A stretch of DNA of 7,507 bases from an uncultured Mucilaginibacter sp. (GTDB lineage: Bacteria; Bacteroidota; Bacteroidia; Sphingobacteriales; Sphingobacteriaceae), in NCBI RefSeq assembly GCF_946481715.1, contig NZ_CAMLOV010000228.1, positions 1 through 7,507 of the forward strand. Reading direction: 5' to 3'. Of the stretch, positions 5,885 to 7,507 are shown piece after piece (position 1 is the stretch's first letter; every line of letters starts with the position of its first letter). Both the position numbers and the translations under genes were made by a program. The notes below the pieces were generated by a model that had not been told where the DNA came from, ran no database searches, and saw nothing but the letters and a program-made list of their open reading frames with translations.

Positions 5885-7021
5885 ATGAAAAAAGCTTTAA
5901 TTACAGGTATCACAGGTCAGGACGGCGCATACTTAGCTGAATTTTTATTAAAAAAGGGATACGAAGTTCACGGTGTAAAACGCCGGTCGTCTTCATTTAA
6001 CACCGACCGGATAGACCACTTATACCATGATCCGCACGAAAGAGGCGTAAAACTACACCTCCACTACGGCGACCTAACCGATTCAACAAATTTAATACGG
6101 CTTATACAGGAAATTCAGCCCGACGAAATCTACAACCTTGGTGCCCAAAGCCATGTTAAAGTAAGTTTCGATACACCCGAGTATACCGCTAATGCAGATG
6201 GCATAGGCGTACTGCGCATCCTCGAAGCTATCAGGCTATTAGGCCTTACCAAAAAAACCCGCATTTACCAGGCCTCAACATCCGAACTTTATGGATTGGT
6301 GCAGGCAGTGCCGCAAAGCGAAGACACACCTTTTTACCCACGTTCGCCTTATGCGGTGGCCAAACTATACGGCTACTGGATAATTGTTAATTACCGCGAA
6401 GCTTACGGCATGTATGCCTGCAATGGTATCCTTTTCAATCATGAAAGCCCTATACGCGGCGAAACTTTTGTTACCCGCAAAATTACCCGTGCTGTTGCTA
6501 AAATATCCTTAGGCCTGCAAACCTGTCTTTTTGTTGGTAACCTTTCTGCACAGCGCGATTGGGGACATGCTAAAGATTATATAGCAGCTATGTGGTTAAT
6601 GCTACAGCAAGATAAGCCCGAAGATTATGTTATTGCCACAGGTGTGACAACCACGGTAAGAGAATTCATTAAAATGTCATTCCTTGAACTGGGTGTAGAG
6701 GTAGAATTTAGCGGTAAGGACGAACACGAAAAAGGCGTTATCATTGATATCGATCAAAAGAAAGTTCAAAAACTTGGGCTTAACTACGCAGCATTGCACC
6801 CGGGCCAAACCGTTGTAAAGGTAGATCCAAAATATTTCAGACCTACTGAGGTTGACTTGTTAATAGGCGATCCGTCAAAAGCTAAAAAGAAGTTAGGCTG
6901 GGAGCCAAAATACGACCTGGCAGCGCTGGTAGAAGATATGGTACACTCCGATTTGGACCTTGCCAAAAAAGACGAGCATTTAAGAAAAGGTGGTTATAAA
7001 ACATTAAATTATTTTGAATAG
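5885..7021 (+). CDS. gmd: GDP-mannose 4,6-dehydratase
   Basis: 378 residues, close to the 373 of E. coli Gmd. It converts GDP-D-mannose to GDP-4-keto-6-deoxy-D-mannose with a bound NADP(H), the first step toward GDP-L-fucose and related deoxysugars of surface polysaccharides; it acts in the cytoplasm. It is an extended short-chain dehydrogenase: the Rossmann motif GITGQDG (8-14), then [17 protein letters not shown] (31-47), GDLTDSTNL (62-70) and [12 protein letters not shown] (84-95). The catalytic residues fall at the E. coli numbering: T132 and E134 in STSELYG, with Y156 and K160 in SPYAVAK. Further family motifs are [17 protein letters not shown] (184-200), RDWGHAKDY (224-232) and [20 protein letters not shown] (318-337). 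All key residues are present, so it should be active. The usual partner fcl (GDP-fucose synthase) is not in the window; a Wzi/RemB-like gene follows after 23 bases, probably in the same operon. Confidence 0.97.
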   Translation: MKKALITGITGQDGAYLAEFLLKKGYEVHGVKRRSSSFNTDRIDHLYHDPHERGVKLHLHYGDLTDSTNLIRLIQEIQPDEIYNLGAQSHVKVSFDTPEYTANADGIGVLRILEAIRLLGLTKKTRIYQASTSELYGLVQAVPQSEDTPFYPRSPYAVAKLYGYWIIVNYREAYGMYACNGILFNHESPIRGETFVTRKITRAVAKISLGLQTCLFVGNLSAQRDWGHAKDYIAAMWLMLQQDKPEDYVIATGVTTTVREFIKMSFLELGVEVEFSGKDEHEKGVIIDIDQKKVQKLGLNYAALHPGQTVVKVDPKYFRPTEVDLLIGDPSKAKKKLGWEPKYDLAALVEDMVHSDLDLAKKDEHLRKGGYKTLNYFE

Positions 7022-7044
7022 TACGCTTTGATACCCCGGCATTT

Positions 7045-7507
7045 ATGAAGAAAATTTTAATCAGCAGTTTCATATTACTGGCTACCATAGGGATCGCGAA
7101 AGCGCAATCTGTATACCAACCCTACAACTACCAGTTTTATCAAAAGCTTAATGCCGAGGCCTATTCAACTAAAACGCGTGTCCATACATCATTAAAACCG
7201 TTCTTTGCCGACGATTCCCTGCTGAAAACCCGTGTAGACGAGCTGTTGAACTACGGTATTGTTAAAAACGGTGCTTATGCCAAGATATTCAACGAGCATT
7301 TAATTGATTATAAAAGCAATACCTCTACTTTTTATGCCGACCTGCTGCCCGATTTTAACATAGGGCGGGATTTTACCGGCAAAAAAACAACCCACTACAA
7401 TTCGTTGGGTTTACAAATTGGGGGTACTGCGGGCAACAAATTCTCTTACAATGTTGCAGGGTATTTAAGTAACGCCAAATTCCCCGATTATTTGTCAACC
7501 TACATAA
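7045..7507 (+). CDS. RemB/Wzi-like outer-membrane protein, N-terminal part (3'-truncated)
   Basis: The frame runs from ATG 7045 to the window edge without a stop, giving 154 residues. A Sec signal peptide (MKKILISSFILLATIGIAKA, likely cut before Q21) is followed by KLNAEAYSTKTRVHTSLKPF (34-53), FNEHLIDY (82-89), ADLLPDFNIGRD (98-109) and GLQIGGTAGNKFSY (122-135), then a strand ending NAKFPDYLSTYI. This arrangement resembles the Bacteroidetes RemB-type proteins of the Wzi capsule-assembly superfamily, outer-membrane barrels tied to gliding or to holding polysaccharide at the surface (recognised from memory). The position 23 bases after gmd supports a surface-glycan role. RemB needs other gliding genes for motility, and none is visible. 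The secreted barrel call is fairly firm; the RemB/Wzi assignment is moderate because only the N-terminus is present. Confidence 0.62.
   Translation, partial: MKKILISSFILLATIGIAKAQSVYQPYNYQFYQKLNAEAYSTKTRVHTSLKPFFADDSLLKTRVDELLNYGIVKNGAYAKIFNEHLIDYKSNTSTFYADLLPDFNIGRDFTGKKTTHYNSLGLQIGGTAGNKFSYNVAGYLSNAKFPDYLSTYI

Noticed and set aside
6784..7088. Two minus-strand open frames at the end of gmd, one reaching into the next gene
   Set aside because: They lie opposite the conserved C-terminal Gmd motifs and the signal peptide of the next gene, and have no recognisable features.
1..7507. CRISPR array, tRNA/rRNA, insertion sequence, toxin-antitoxin or defence genes
   Set aside because: No regularly spaced repeats, RNA gene signatures, transposase motifs or terminal repeats, and no defence domains were seen on either strand.

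Overview
The window reads as a chromosomal segment of a Bacteroidota (Bacteroidetes) bacterium, most probably Sphingobacteriaceae close to Mucilaginibacter or Pedobacter. The reasons are the families present (DUF2480, the Bacteroidetes form of DUF3109, a lipoprotein-type LptC, a RemB/Wzi-like barrel), the lack of clear Shine-Dalgarno sequences before the starts, and -7-like TAnnTTTG/TTGC elements. The genus is an inference. All eight genes lie on the + strand, and the sequence is densely coding with no intergenic gap over 100 bases.

Layout. The 3' part of an outer-membrane beta-barrel gene (1-1017, cut by the left edge) is followed after 13 bases by lptC (1031-1612), the periplasmic LptC subunit of LPS export. 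A perfect 12-bp inverted repeat spans the lptC stop. Next comes a 702-residue membrane-anchored PpiD/SurA-like peptidylprolyl isomerase (1708-3816), closed by a strong intrinsic terminator (3839-3875). Then come three conserved proteins of unknown function: DUF2480 (3889-4404), secreted DUF3108 (4449-5225) and cysteine-rich DUF3109 (5228-5791). After a 93-base gap holding a perfect 16-bp palindrome come gmd (GDP-mannose 4,6-dehydratase, 5885-7021) and the start of a RemB/Wzi-like outer-membrane protein (7045 to the right edge).

How the genes fit together. The theme is the cell envelope. The left block concerns outer-membrane building: a barrel protein, the LPS-transport subunit LptC, and a periplasmic foldase of the kind that helps barrels fold. 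The right block concerns surface polysaccharide: Gmd makes the GDP-4-keto-6-deoxymannose precursor of GDP-fucose and related sugars, and the downstream barrel resembles Wzi capsule-assembly and RemB surface proteins. The middle block is functionally open.

I found no mobile element, CRISPR array, RNA gene, defence system or sign of recent transfer. The most useful observations are a start-codon correction for the DUF2480 gene (the longest ORF begins with TTG inside a terminator hairpin), two perfect inverted repeats at gene boundaries, and a conserved but unexplained DUF2480-DUF3108-DUF3109 cluster. I do not see convincing evidence of an undescribed system.
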